Assembly: GCA_937974845.1 (NCBI GenBank)
Contig: CALJVC010000016.1
Coordinates: 1 to 10,458 of the forward strand
Reading direction: 5' to 3'
Origin: an uncultured Pseudogracilibacillus sp.
GTDB taxonomy: Bacteria; Bacillota; Bacilli; Bacillales; Amphibacillaceae
Length of the DNA: 10,458 nucleotides
Below the pieces are notes generated by a model, which had not been told where the DNA came from, did no database searches, and was given only the letters and a program-made list of their open reading frames with translations. Position 1 is the stretch's first letter, and the number at the start of each line of letters is the position of its first letter. Positions 1 through 5,710 of this stretch are shown piece by piece. Made by a program: the position numbers and the translations under genes.

Positions 1-48
1 GCTCAGGAAGTACTTGACAGAACGATTTTTGCCCCGAAGGAAGCTTAA
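1..48 (+). CDS. 3' end of an unidentified protein gene
   Basis: An open frame enters from the left edge and ends in TAA at 46-48, giving a C-terminal tail of 15 residues (AQEVLDRTIFAPKEA). A strong hairpin with a T-run follows at once, as expected after the last gene of a transcript. The tail is too short for me to recognise the family. The frame is inferred only from the stop placed just before the terminator, so it remains tentative. Confidence 0.5.
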   Translation, partial: AQEVLDRTIFAPKEA

Positions 49-89
49 TTAAAAAACGTTGTTCCATTAAGGAACAACGTTTTTTAATT
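47..89. terminator. Bidirectional intrinsic terminator
   Basis: Perfect 19-base inverted repeat (47-65 against 71-89) with a 5-base loop ATTAA. The core stem is AACGTTGTTCC/GGAACAACGTT, flanked by an A-run on the left and a T-run on the right, so it can end transcripts from both sides. It separates the convergent upstream gene and pepA. The pepA stop codon (88-90) lies inside its edge. Confidence 0.93.
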
Positions 90-1464
90 AATTTTCTTGA
101 GATATCGCTAGAGCATAATCAGCTAATAGACGAGCTCCGAAGCCAGTTGCTGAGGCACGATAATATCCTTCTTCCTTGCTTTCCATAACCCCAGCAATAT
201 CAACATGAATCCATTTGCTTGGATCCTGCACAAAGCGACGTAAAAATAAAGCAGCTGTAATCGAACCACCATAACTTTGATTACTAATATTAGAAAAATC
301 AGCATAATCGCTCTTTAAATCTTTTTCATAATCATCGATTAATGGCATTGGCCATACAAATTCACCGTTCGCATCCCCTACCGCCTTCATCGTCGCCGTT
401 AAGCTCTCCTCACCAAAAATTCCAGCAACTTTTGGTCCTAAGGCATAGGCGATGGCTCCGGTTAGTGTAGCGATATCAACGATATAGTCAGCCTTCAATT
501 CATCTGCCCGGATTAAACCGTCCGCCAAAATTAACCGTCCTTCAGCATCGGTATTACCTACTTGTACTGTATGACCATTTTTATATTGAATAACATCTCC
601 TGGTAACAAGGAGTTGCTATCCGGCATATTTTCTACCGTCTGAATTAAACCAACGACATTTACCTTTGCATCCAGACTGGCTAAAAGTTTCACCGCCCCT
701 GCTACGGCCGCGGCGCCTCCCATATCCATACGCATATCGCTTAAATTACGGCCACTTTTGAGGCTAATTCCCCCCGTATCAAAGGTGACACCTTTACCGA
801 CAAGGGCAATTAACGGTTTCGAACGGTCACCTTCATAATGAAGTTCGATGAAGGCTGGGTCATGTTTACTCCCTCGGTTTACAGCTAACAGACCGTTCAT
901 TTCCATTTTTTCTAAAGCTTGTTTATTATGAACGACAACTTCAACTTCTGTATTTGCAAAAGCATCCTTTAACATCTCTGGGAAAGTTTCAGGATTAAGC
1001 TTGCTCGGAATTTCATTCATTAGATCTCGGGCAAAGGCTGTAGCTTCTGCACGTAAGTTTCCTTCTTTCACTGCTTGATGACGAAGGGCTCCTTGTTTAA
1101 GGTGTAAAGCTACTTTTCCTTCTTTTTCCTTGGATTTATAACTAGCGAATTGATAACTGCCTAGTTCCCAACCTTCGACAAAGGCTGTCGTCACTTTTTG
1201 TATATCTAATTTGGAAAAGGCTTCTTTAAACTGTTCATCAGCTACCGTCGCCTTTGTTACCTTTTGCTTTTGTAAGTCACGGGCGATATCCCCGGCTAAT
1301 TGACGAACTTTATCATAGGTTTGTTCTGTTTCTTTTATTTCTTTTACATAAACCATCACTCGACCATCTTCAAAGGTCACACCATAATCACCAGTTAAAT
1401 CTGAAATATACTGTTTCAGAGCACCTTCTGGGCATGTAAAGCGAACTTCTGCTTCTCTTGTCAT
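88..1464 (-). CDS. pepA: Leucyl aminopeptidase, peptidase family M17
   Basis: Cytosolic two-metal aminopeptidase that removes N-terminal residues, Leu preferred, in peptide turnover. The 458 residues carry the complete M17 active site: K224 and D229 in VGKGVTFDTGG, K236, D247 in MRMDMGG, and D306, E308 and R310 in the signature NTDAEGRL. The spacing is the same as in E. coli PepA (K270, D275, K282, D293, D352, E354, R356). The N-terminal domain is about 45 residues shorter than in E. coli PepA. This is not a mis-called start: AGGAGGGT lies 5 bases upstream of the ATG and there is an in-frame TAA between them. It is transcribed alone, divergent from the binding-protein-like gene, and ends at a bidirectional terminator. 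Family assignment is firm; the in vivo substrate range is not known from sequence. Confidence 0.95.
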   Translation of the reverse strand: MTREAEVRFTCPEGALKQYISDLTGDYGVTFEDGRVMVYVKEIKETEQTYDKVRQLAGDIARDLQKQKVTKATVADEQFKEAFSKLDIQKVTTAFVEGWELGSYQFASYKSKEKEGKVALHLKQGALRHQAVKEGNLRAEATAFARDLMNEIPSKLNPETFPEMLKDAFANTEVEVVVHNKQALEKMEMNGLLAVNRGSKHDPAFIELHYEGDRSKPLIALVGKGVTFDTGGISLKSGRNLSDMRMDMGGAAAVAGAVKLLASLDAKVNVVGLIQTVENMPDSNSLLPGDVIQYKNGHTVQVGNTDAEGRLILADGLIRADELKADYIVDIATLTGAIAYALGPKVAGIFGEESLTATMKAVGDANGEFVWPMPLIDDYEKDLKSDYADFSNISNQSYGGSITAALFLRRFVQDPSKWIHVDIAGVMESKEEGYYRASATGFGARLLADYALAISQEN

Positions 1465-1499
1465 TCTTTACCCTCCTATAAAAATTGCCTTCTTTTAAA

Positions 1500-1528
1500 A
1501 GTATCGCTTAGTTTTACGCTTTTCGCAA
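1500..1528 (-). promoter_or_regulatory. Candidate sigma-A promoter for pepA
   Basis: On the minus strand TTGCGA (1523-1528) and GATACT (1500-1505) are separated by 17 bases. Each hexamer matches the sigma-A consensus at four of six positions. The predicted start lies about 30 bases upstream of the pepA ATG, leaving room for its ribosome binding site. Position supports it; the match is only moderate. Confidence 0.4.
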
Positions 1529-1538
1529 TTAAAACAAT

Positions 1539-1567
1539 TTAGCTTTCCCTCGACTTTATGCTACGAT
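1539..1567 (+). promoter_or_regulatory. Candidate extended -10 promoter for the binding-protein-like gene
   Basis: TGCTACGAT (1559-1567) reads as an extended -10 element (TG-n-TACGAT), with a weak -35 TTAGCT (1539-1544) at 17 bases. It would start transcription near 1574, about 60 bases before the ATG. Two tandem GATAAT-like hexamers (GATAAAGATAAT, 1565-1576) overlap it and could be part of a metal-regulator site, but the inverted third unit of a Fur box is absent. Confidence 0.35.
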
Positions 1568-1636
1568 AAAGATAATTGCTTCCGTTTCCTATTCGTTCAT
1601 TCTCACACGTTAAAAGTTCAAAAAGGAGGATTTACG

Positions 1637-2422
1637 ATGAAAACTGTTACGGATCATTTAGGGAGGGAAGTGACTTTTTCCTTTCCCCCTAAAAAAATTG
1701 TTTCCTTTGCACCCGCTATTACCCAGACCTTATTTTCTCTACAACTAGATGAAGAGATTGTAGGAAGAACTCGATTTTGCAAATATCCGGAAGATAAGGT
1801 CGAAAATGTACTAAATGTCGGTGGTACAAAAGATTTCAAATTAGATCGCGTACATTCTTTAAAACCCGATTTAATTATCATGGAAAAGGAAGAAAATACA
1901 AAGGAAATGGTCGAAGAGCTTGCGCAACACTATCCTGTCTACGTGTTCGAAGTCCAGTCGGTAGAAGATGCTTTACAAATGATCGTAGACCTTGGGACAA
2001 TTACCGACCGTTATTTACAGGCTGAATCTTTACGCAATGGAATCCGCTCGATGCTCGATACACTTCCTCGCCAACAGGAAGGGAAAAAAGCTAGCTATGT
2101 CATCTGGCAACGTCCATACATGGTCGTTGGGAAAAATACTTACATCAATTCCGTCTTAGAAACCCTTGGCTTTGAAAATCCCTTCATTTCTTATGAAGGA
2201 CGCTACCCAAGTGTGTCAGAGGAAGACTTTGCTAAAGCAAAGCTAGATTATATTTTTTTAGCAAGCGAACCCTATCCTTTTCAAGACAGTCATGTAGAAG
2301 AATTTCAAACACAATTTCCCGAAACCACGGTCAAACGAATTGATGGGGAAATGTTCTGGTATGGCGCGATGATGCTAGACGCCGTTCCTTATCTCGCCTC
2401 TTTTTTCAGCGAGAAAAAATAA
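1637..2422 (+). CDS. Helical-backbone metal receptor / cobalamin-binding-like protein without signal peptide
   Basis: A 261-residue protein of the BtuF/FhuD-like class III substrate-binding fold. Features that place it: an N-terminal lobe beginning near KIVSFAPAITQTLF (20-33), GRTRFC (43-48), GGTK (62-65) and KPDLIIMEKEEN (76-87); a central connecting helix about 108-141; then a second lobe with IWQRPYMVVG (156-165), ASEPYPF (209-215) and DGEMFWYG (236-243). It starts straight at the mature domain: there is no hydrophobic leader and no lipobox cysteine, and codons upstream of the ATG do not encode one. AAAGGAGG (1622-1629) sits 7 bases before the ATG and fixes the start. The protein should therefore stay in the cytosol, unlike ABC-transporter receptors, and no permease or ATPase gene is next to it. 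The ligand (heme, corrinoid or metal chelate) is unknown; R44, C48, W157 and E211 lie in the most family-typical segments. Confidence 0.8.
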   Translation: MKTVTDHLGREVTFSFPPKKIVSFAPAITQTLFSLQLDEEIVGRTRFCKYPEDKVENVLNVGGTKDFKLDRVHSLKPDLIIMEKEENTKEMVEELAQHYPVYVFEVQSVEDALQMIVDLGTITDRYLQAESLRNGIRSMLDTLPRQQEGKKASYVIWQRPYMVVGKNTYINSVLETLGFENPFISYEGRYPSVSEEDFAKAKLDYIFLASEPYPFQDSHVEEFQTQFPETTVKRIDGEMFWYGAMMLDAVPYLASFFSEKK

Positions 2423-2427
2423 CTACT

Positions 2428-2457
2428 TCAACGGTGCCTAGTTTATGGCACCGTTGA
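2428..2457. terminator. Hairpin between convergent genes
   Basis: An 11-bp perfect stem, TCAACGGTGCC (2428-2438) with GGCACCGTTGA (2447-2457), and an 8-base loop, lies between the ends of two convergent genes. The T-tracts on both sides are interrupted (TTAATTTAATTTC on the plus side), so termination may be only partial, but the position and the GC-rich stem fit a shared terminator. Confidence 0.75.
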
Positions 2458-2470
2458 TTAATTTAATTTC

Positions 2471-3622
2471 TTACCCTCTAACCTTCCCTTCACCCTTCAT
2501 AGCAAGACCCCCCGATAATAAAGCAAGCATTACAAAAATCAGTCCCACATAAGGGGTAAGACGAATCGTTAACGTATCGATCGTAAAACTACCCACTAAA
2601 GTTCCGAAGGCAATACCAAGTTGTAAGGCTGCATTATTTAAGCTTTGTTGAATATCAGACGTATCGCTAGCAACCGTAAACAAAAAGCTTTGTATAGGTG
2701 GTGTAATACTCCAACTCACTACACCTAGTACGAGTAAAATAGGCCAGAAAAGTAAAGAAATACTCCCTATCGTTGGAATTGCTAAAAGCGATAGACCTAG
2801 TAAAATAGTTGCTGCAAATAAGGTATTCCGATAACCGAACTTATCAGATGAAATACCTGCTAGTCCTCCCCCCGATACCGCTGCTATCCCGAAACATAAA
2901 TACAAAATAGAAATAGTTAATCCATTAAATTCTAATATTTCCTTTGCATAGGGTGTAAAGTAACCAAAGAACGTATAATGGCCTGCTAAAAAGAAAAAGG
3001 TCGTCGCATGGGCTAAAAGAATTCGATGATTTTTCAAAGTTCTTACTTGCTCTGCTAGACTAACCACTTGGCTTGGCGCAAACCTATCCAAGGAATAGTA
3101 TACAGCTAGTATTAAAGCGAAACTTAAAAGAGCTGTCAGTACAAAGGGCGCACGCCAATTAATAAAGTTGCCTAAAAATACACCAATCGGAAGACCGAAA
3201 ACGAGAGCACCACTAATTCCCATCACTACTAGGCCAATCGCTCGGCCACGATAGGCTGGTTCTACAACCCGCGATGCAAGATTAATACTAAGAACCGTCG
3301 CTACCGATCCACTAGCAGCAGCTAAGATACGTGAAAGTAGTAGGAATGTAAAATTAGTGCTAACAACTGCTAGTAAAATTCCAAAGAAAAAGACAATCAA
3401 AGATAGGATAATTAAACGTTTCCTCTCGACTTTAGCAAAAATGACAAGAAAAATAGGGGGAGATAGGGCAAAAACAAAGGCAAAGACCGTAATTAACAAA
3501 CCAACTTGACTTACCGGAACATGGAAGTCTTTGGCGATTAAATCTAAAATACCCCCGACTATTAACTCTGACATTCCTACTACAAAAGCAATAAGCATTA
3601 ACATATACACTTGACGATTCAT
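2471..3622 (-). CDS. MFS efflux transporter, DHA1 family, PbuE-like
   Basis: A 383-residue integral membrane protein with about 12 hydrophobic helices in two halves, and a cytoplasmic loop around 178-200. Several stretches resemble my recollection of B. subtilis PbuE, the purine base/nucleoside efflux pump: ELIVGGIL (19-26), AKVERKRL (63-70, the loop 2-3 signature), YRGRAIG (124-130), LAGHYTFFGYFTPY (212-225) and SDIQQSLNNAALQLGIAFG (322-340). This suggests proton-coupled export of a small polar compound, but DHA1 substrates cannot be read from such motifs. AAAGGAGA lies 11 bases before the ATG. It follows the DAO-type oxidoreductase by 92 bases on the same strand, so it may export a product or substrate related to that enzyme. 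The upstream gap is too short to hold the purine riboswitch that controls PbuE, and I see none. Confidence 0.85.
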   Translation of the reverse strand: MNRQVYMLMLIAFVVGMSELIVGGILDLIAKDFHVPVSQVGLLITVFAFVFALSPPIFLVIFAKVERKRLIILSLIVFFFGILLAVVSTNFTFLLLSRILAAASGSVATVLSINLASRVVEPAYRGRAIGLVVMGISGALVFGLPIGVFLGNFINWRAPFVLTALLSFALILAVYYSLDRFAPSQVVSLAEQVRTLKNHRILLAHATTFFFLAGHYTFFGYFTPYAKEILEFNGLTISILYLCFGIAAVSGGGLAGISSDKFGYRNTLFAATILLGLSLLAIPTIGSISLLFWPILLVLGVVSWSITPPIQSFLFTVASDTSDIQQSLNNAALQLGIAFGTLVGSFTIDTLTIRLTPYVGLIFVMLALLSGGLAMKGEGKVRG

Positions 3623-3670
3623 CGATGAATATATCTCCTTTATAACGACAACCTAGGACCGATGCAAAGA

Positions 3671-3703
3671 AACGCGAAGTCCGCAAACTGCAGATTTCGC
3701 GTT
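3671..3703 (-). terminator. Hairpin after the DAO-type gene; terminator or attenuator
   Basis: On the minus strand AACGCGAA pairs with TTCGCGTT (outer 8 bp, 3696-3703 with 3671-3678), and an inner TCTGCA pairs with TGCGGA if one G-U pair is allowed. It follows the stop of the FAD oxidoreductase by about 11 bases. Only a broken T-tract (TCTTTGC) follows, so read-through into the transporter gene is likely. It may set the ratio of the two products. Confidence 0.6.
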
Positions 3704-3714
3704 AAATTTCTATG

Positions 3715-4890
3715 TTAGCGATCTTTCACCTTATCAAATCGATCGTACCGTAAAGGTTCTTCGGAAAAGACCCTTTCTTCCGTACCTGTTATCAACTGTT
3801 CGATAAGTTTCGCCGTACCCGTAGCTAAACTAATCCCATCCCCTTCATGGCCAGCAGCTATATAATAACCCGGCACTTCATCGACCGCTGAAACAATTGG
3901 TAAGTGATCTTCTGTATAAGGACGAAAACCTGTATAGGCTCGAATAATTTTAAAGTCGTTCATTTTCGGAAAAAAACGCAAGGCCCGATGGGCAATCGTC
4001 TGAACAACATTAATATCTACCGATTCATCAAAACCAACGAACTGACGACTGCTTCCGAGTAAAAAATTTTGATGTTCCGTAGGCTCCAAGACAAGGGCGA
4101 CTCCATGGTCTGTCGTCCTTTGATCAGCAATTCGTTCACGGCCAAATTTATTCATTAAGTAGCCAAACTCCATAACATTTCTCAACATAACTGGTTCTTC
4201 TCGTGCACCTACAAGGATATGGCCTTTTCTAGGTATAATAGGCAATGGTACTCCTAACATTTCGCTAATAAAAGGTGCCCATACCCCCGCAGCATTTACT
4301 ACTTTCTCAGCGAAGAAACTCCCCCGTGTCGTTTCAATTTTAAAATCTTTATCTTTTATCATATGCTTTACTTCCGTTTGAGCCTGTACCTTCAAGCCAT
4401 ATTGTTCCGCCTTATGAACTAAAGAATAACAAAACATATAAGGATTGATTAAAGAATCCGTATCGCAAACGAGCCCTCCGGGAATATCATCCGCAAAGAA
4501 AGGTGATTCATCTTTAATATCTTGGTGATCAAGCACATCGAATTGTAGCCCAGCTTCCCGTTGGGTCTTTACCCATTCAACAGCTGCTTCCATTTCTTCT
4601 TCATTATCGCAAACTAAAATGCTTCCATGCTCTCTAAATTCAAAGGGAATGTCCAAGGTTCCTTGCAAATCCCTTAGCAACTCTTGACTCACTAATGACA
4701 TTTCACTGTCGAAGCCCGGATCCTTATCAACTATCGTCACATTGCCATCACAACGAGAACTCGTCCCACTAGCAATGTCGTTCTTCTCAATTAAAATCGT
4801 TTCCAAACCAGCGGAAGCTAAATAATAAGCCGTTGCACTTCCTACAATTCCACCACCAATGACCGCGACTTCATAGCTTTTTTTCCCCAC
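3715..4890 (-). CDS. FAD-dependent amino/imino-acid dehydrogenase subunit, DAO family (HcnC / proline-dehydrogenase beta-like)
   Basis: A 391-residue flavoprotein of the D-amino-acid oxidase fold that should oxidise a C-N bond of an amino or imino acid. Visible features: the FAD dinucleotide motif IGGGIVGSATAYYL (11-24) with the ribose-binding acid E35; the VVNAAGVWA segment (197-205) typical of DAO proteins; RPYTEDHLPIV (323-333); and the C-terminal FAD-binding GHEGDGISLATG (347-358). I place the start at GTG 4890, not the ATG at 4926: AGGAGGT (4897-4903) lies 6 bases before the GTG, the ATG has no ribosome binding site, and the protein then begins just before its Rossmann strand as relatives do. 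It faces, divergently, genes for two Fe-S proteins and a second FAD subunit, the usual partners in HcnABC, Oox/Nox and dye-linked proline or D-hydroxyproline dehydrogenases. No proline racemase or epimerase is nearby, so the substrate is open. Confidence 0.87.
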   Translation of the reverse strand: MGKKSYEVAVIGGGIVGSATAYYLASAGLETILIEKNDIASGTSSRCDGNVTIVDKDPGFDSEMSLVSQELLRDLQGTLDIPFEFREHGSILVCDNEEEMEAAVEWVKTQREAGLQFDVLDHQDIKDESPFFADDIPGGLVCDTDSLINPYMFCYSLVHKAEQYGLKVQAQTEVKHMIKDKDFKIETTRGSFFAEKVVNAAGVWAPFISEMLGVPLPIIPRKGHILVGAREEPVMLRNVMEFGYLMNKFGRERIADQRTTDHGVALVLEPTEHQNFLLGSSRQFVGFDESVDINVVQTIAHRALRFFPKMNDFKIIRAYTGFRPYTEDHLPIVSAVDEVPGYYIAAGHEGDGISLATGTAKLIEQLITGTEERVFSEEPLRYDRFDKVKDR

Positions 4891-4903
4891 CGGTATACCT
4901 CCT
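4888..4903 (-). promoter_or_regulatory. Ribosome binding site fixing a GTG start
   Basis: AGGAGGT at 4897-4903 on the minus strand, 6 bases before GTG (4888-4890). The in-frame ATG 36 bases upstream has only AT-rich sequence before it. This decides the start of the DAO-type subunit. Confidence 0.8.
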
Positions 4904-4940
4904 ACTCTATCATCTGTAAAGCGCATGAAAATCGATCTAT

Positions 4941-4968
4941 ACTTAAGTTTAAAGAAGTAGCCTACTTC
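4941..4968. promoter_or_regulatory. Candidate operator in the divergent redox-gene control region
   Basis: Two palindromes sit side by side between the divergent genes: ACTTAAGT (4941-4948) and GAAGTAGCCTACTTC (4954-4968, 7-base arms around a single C). The larger one is centred about 55 bases upstream of the predicted plus-strand transcription start, a usual place for an activator, and it lies in the leader or promoter region of the minus-strand gene. No regulator gene is in the window, so the protein that might bind is unknown. Confidence 0.35.
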
Positions 4969-5000
4969 CTTAATCTCTATTCATTTTGTCTTTTATTTTA

Positions 5001-5009
5001 TGTTATGAT
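5001..5009 (+). promoter_or_regulatory. Extended -10 promoter of the Fe-S / FAD operon
   Basis: TGTTATGAT is an extended -10 (TG-n-TATGAT); no good -35 lies 17 bases upstream (TCATTT). Transcription would begin near 5016, so the upstream in-frame ATG at 5005 lies within the -10 box and cannot be the translation start. The same ten bases, TGTTATGATA, form the predicted -10 of the Sco gene at 8493. Confidence 0.6.
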
Positions 5010-5045
5010 AGACATATATTTCTTCTTTATCATACCGTATAGCTT

Positions 5046-5061
5046 GGAGGTTACTCAAGTG
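5046..5061 (+). promoter_or_regulatory. Ribosome binding site fixing a GTG start
   Basis: GGAGGT at 5046-5051 with 7 bases to GTG at 5059-5061. Together with the promoter at 5001-5009 this rules out the longer reading frame from 5005. Confidence 0.82.
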
Positions 5062-5334
5062 AGAGATGTAATTGTATGTCGTTGCGAGGAAGTAACTTTA
5101 AAGGAACTGGAAGAAACAGCGAAGCAATTTAACACCACGGCCCGGGAATTGAAATTACGAACCCGAGCAGGAATGGGGTTTTGTGGTGGACGAACCTGTC
5201 GACCAATCGTCGACCAAGTACTTTTAGAACTTACGAAAAACAAACCGACCGATGCTTTACCTTTAAAAGTACAACCCCCTGTACGGCCAATCTCCTTAGC
5301 ACAGTTAGGAGGTTTTCATGATGAAACAAGCTAG
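5059..5334 (+). CDS. BFD-like [2Fe-2S] protein, free-standing subunit
   Basis: A 91-residue protein, from the GTG start, with the bacterioferritin-associated-ferredoxin-like cluster motif: C7 and C9 in VCRCEE, and C42 and C47 in GFCGGRTC (C-x-C, then C-x4-C after 32 residues). Four cysteines in this pattern hold one [2Fe-2S] cluster. In HcnB/OoxA-type proteins this domain is commonly fused to the C-terminus of the FAD subunit; here it is a separate polypeptide, as the small subunit is in some multi-subunit proline dehydrogenases. It is the first gene of the plus-strand operon and its end overlaps the start of the next gene by 14-17 bases, which suggests coupled translation and fixed stoichiometry. 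Its role is inferred to be electron transfer between the two flavoproteins. The tail after residue 60 is proline-rich and has no recognised motif. Confidence 0.87.
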   Translation: MRDVIVCRCEEVTLKELEETAKQFNTTARELKLRTRAGMGFCGGRTCRPIVDQVLLELTKNKPTDALPLKVQPPVRPISLAQLGGFHDETS

Positions 5335-5710
5335 AATTATCAATCATCCTATACTCGGTAAACAAGAAGAGCGGAAGAAAATACGCTTTACTTTCGATGG
5401 CATAACCTATGAAGGTTATGAAAAAGACACCATTGCCTCGGCCCTATTAGCTAACGGTGTACGCATCTTAAGATACCATGAACGCTCCGGCTCACCTAGG
5501 GGCATCTATTGCAACATCGGCCATTGCATGGAATGCCGTGTAACCGTCAACGGACAGGCGAATCTTCGTGCCTGTCTTACCCCGATTGAAGAAGATATGG
5601 TCGTTACTCGACAAGTGCAAAAACCTTCACCTTTAGACCCTAGCAATATAGTTATTCCCACGACTTATAAGGAGTATATCGAGAAGAAAGATGGTGAAAA
5701 AAATGACTAG
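5318..5710 (+). CDS. 2Fe-2S ferredoxin-fold subunit (HcnA-like, Fer2_4 type)
   Basis: A 130-residue protein with a single plant-type [2Fe-2S] domain. The cluster ligands are C65, C70, C73 and C86 (C-x4-C-x2-C-x12-C, in GIYCNIGHCMEC and RACLTP). The sequence before them, IRFTFDGITYEGYEKDTIASALLANG (22-47), matches the N-terminal beta-grasp region found in HcnA and in the N-terminus of sarcosine oxidase alpha. Two adjacent ATG codons (5318 and 5321) follow TTAGGAGG (5305-5312) by 5 and 8 bases; either could be used, with a change of only one residue. It overlaps the BFD-like gene upstream and the FAD gene downstream, so the three are translationally coupled. It should pass electrons within the dehydrogenase complex. 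I see no membrane segment. Confidence 0.9.
   Translation: MMKQARIINHPILGKQEERKKIRFTFDGITYEGYEKDTIASALLANGVRILRYHERSGSPRGIYCNIGHCMECRVTVNGQANLRACLTPIEEDMVVTRQVQKPSPLDPSNIVIPTTYKEYIEKKDGEKND

Noticed and set aside
3639..3667. Promoter TTGCAT-17-TATAAA (minus) for the MFS gene
   Set aside because: Transcription would begin downstream of the ribosome binding site at 3634-3641, leaving a leaderless message; it is therefore unlikely to drive the gene.
3623..3714. A purine riboswitch upstream of the PbuE-like gene
   Set aside because: The 92-base gap is almost filled by the hairpin after the DAO-type gene and the ribosome binding site; no three-way junction or conserved purine-aptamer core is visible.
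5197..5217. Short direct repeat GTCGACCA within the BFD-like gene
   Set aside because: It lies in coding sequence, encodes ordinary residues in two different frames and has only two copies; likely chance.
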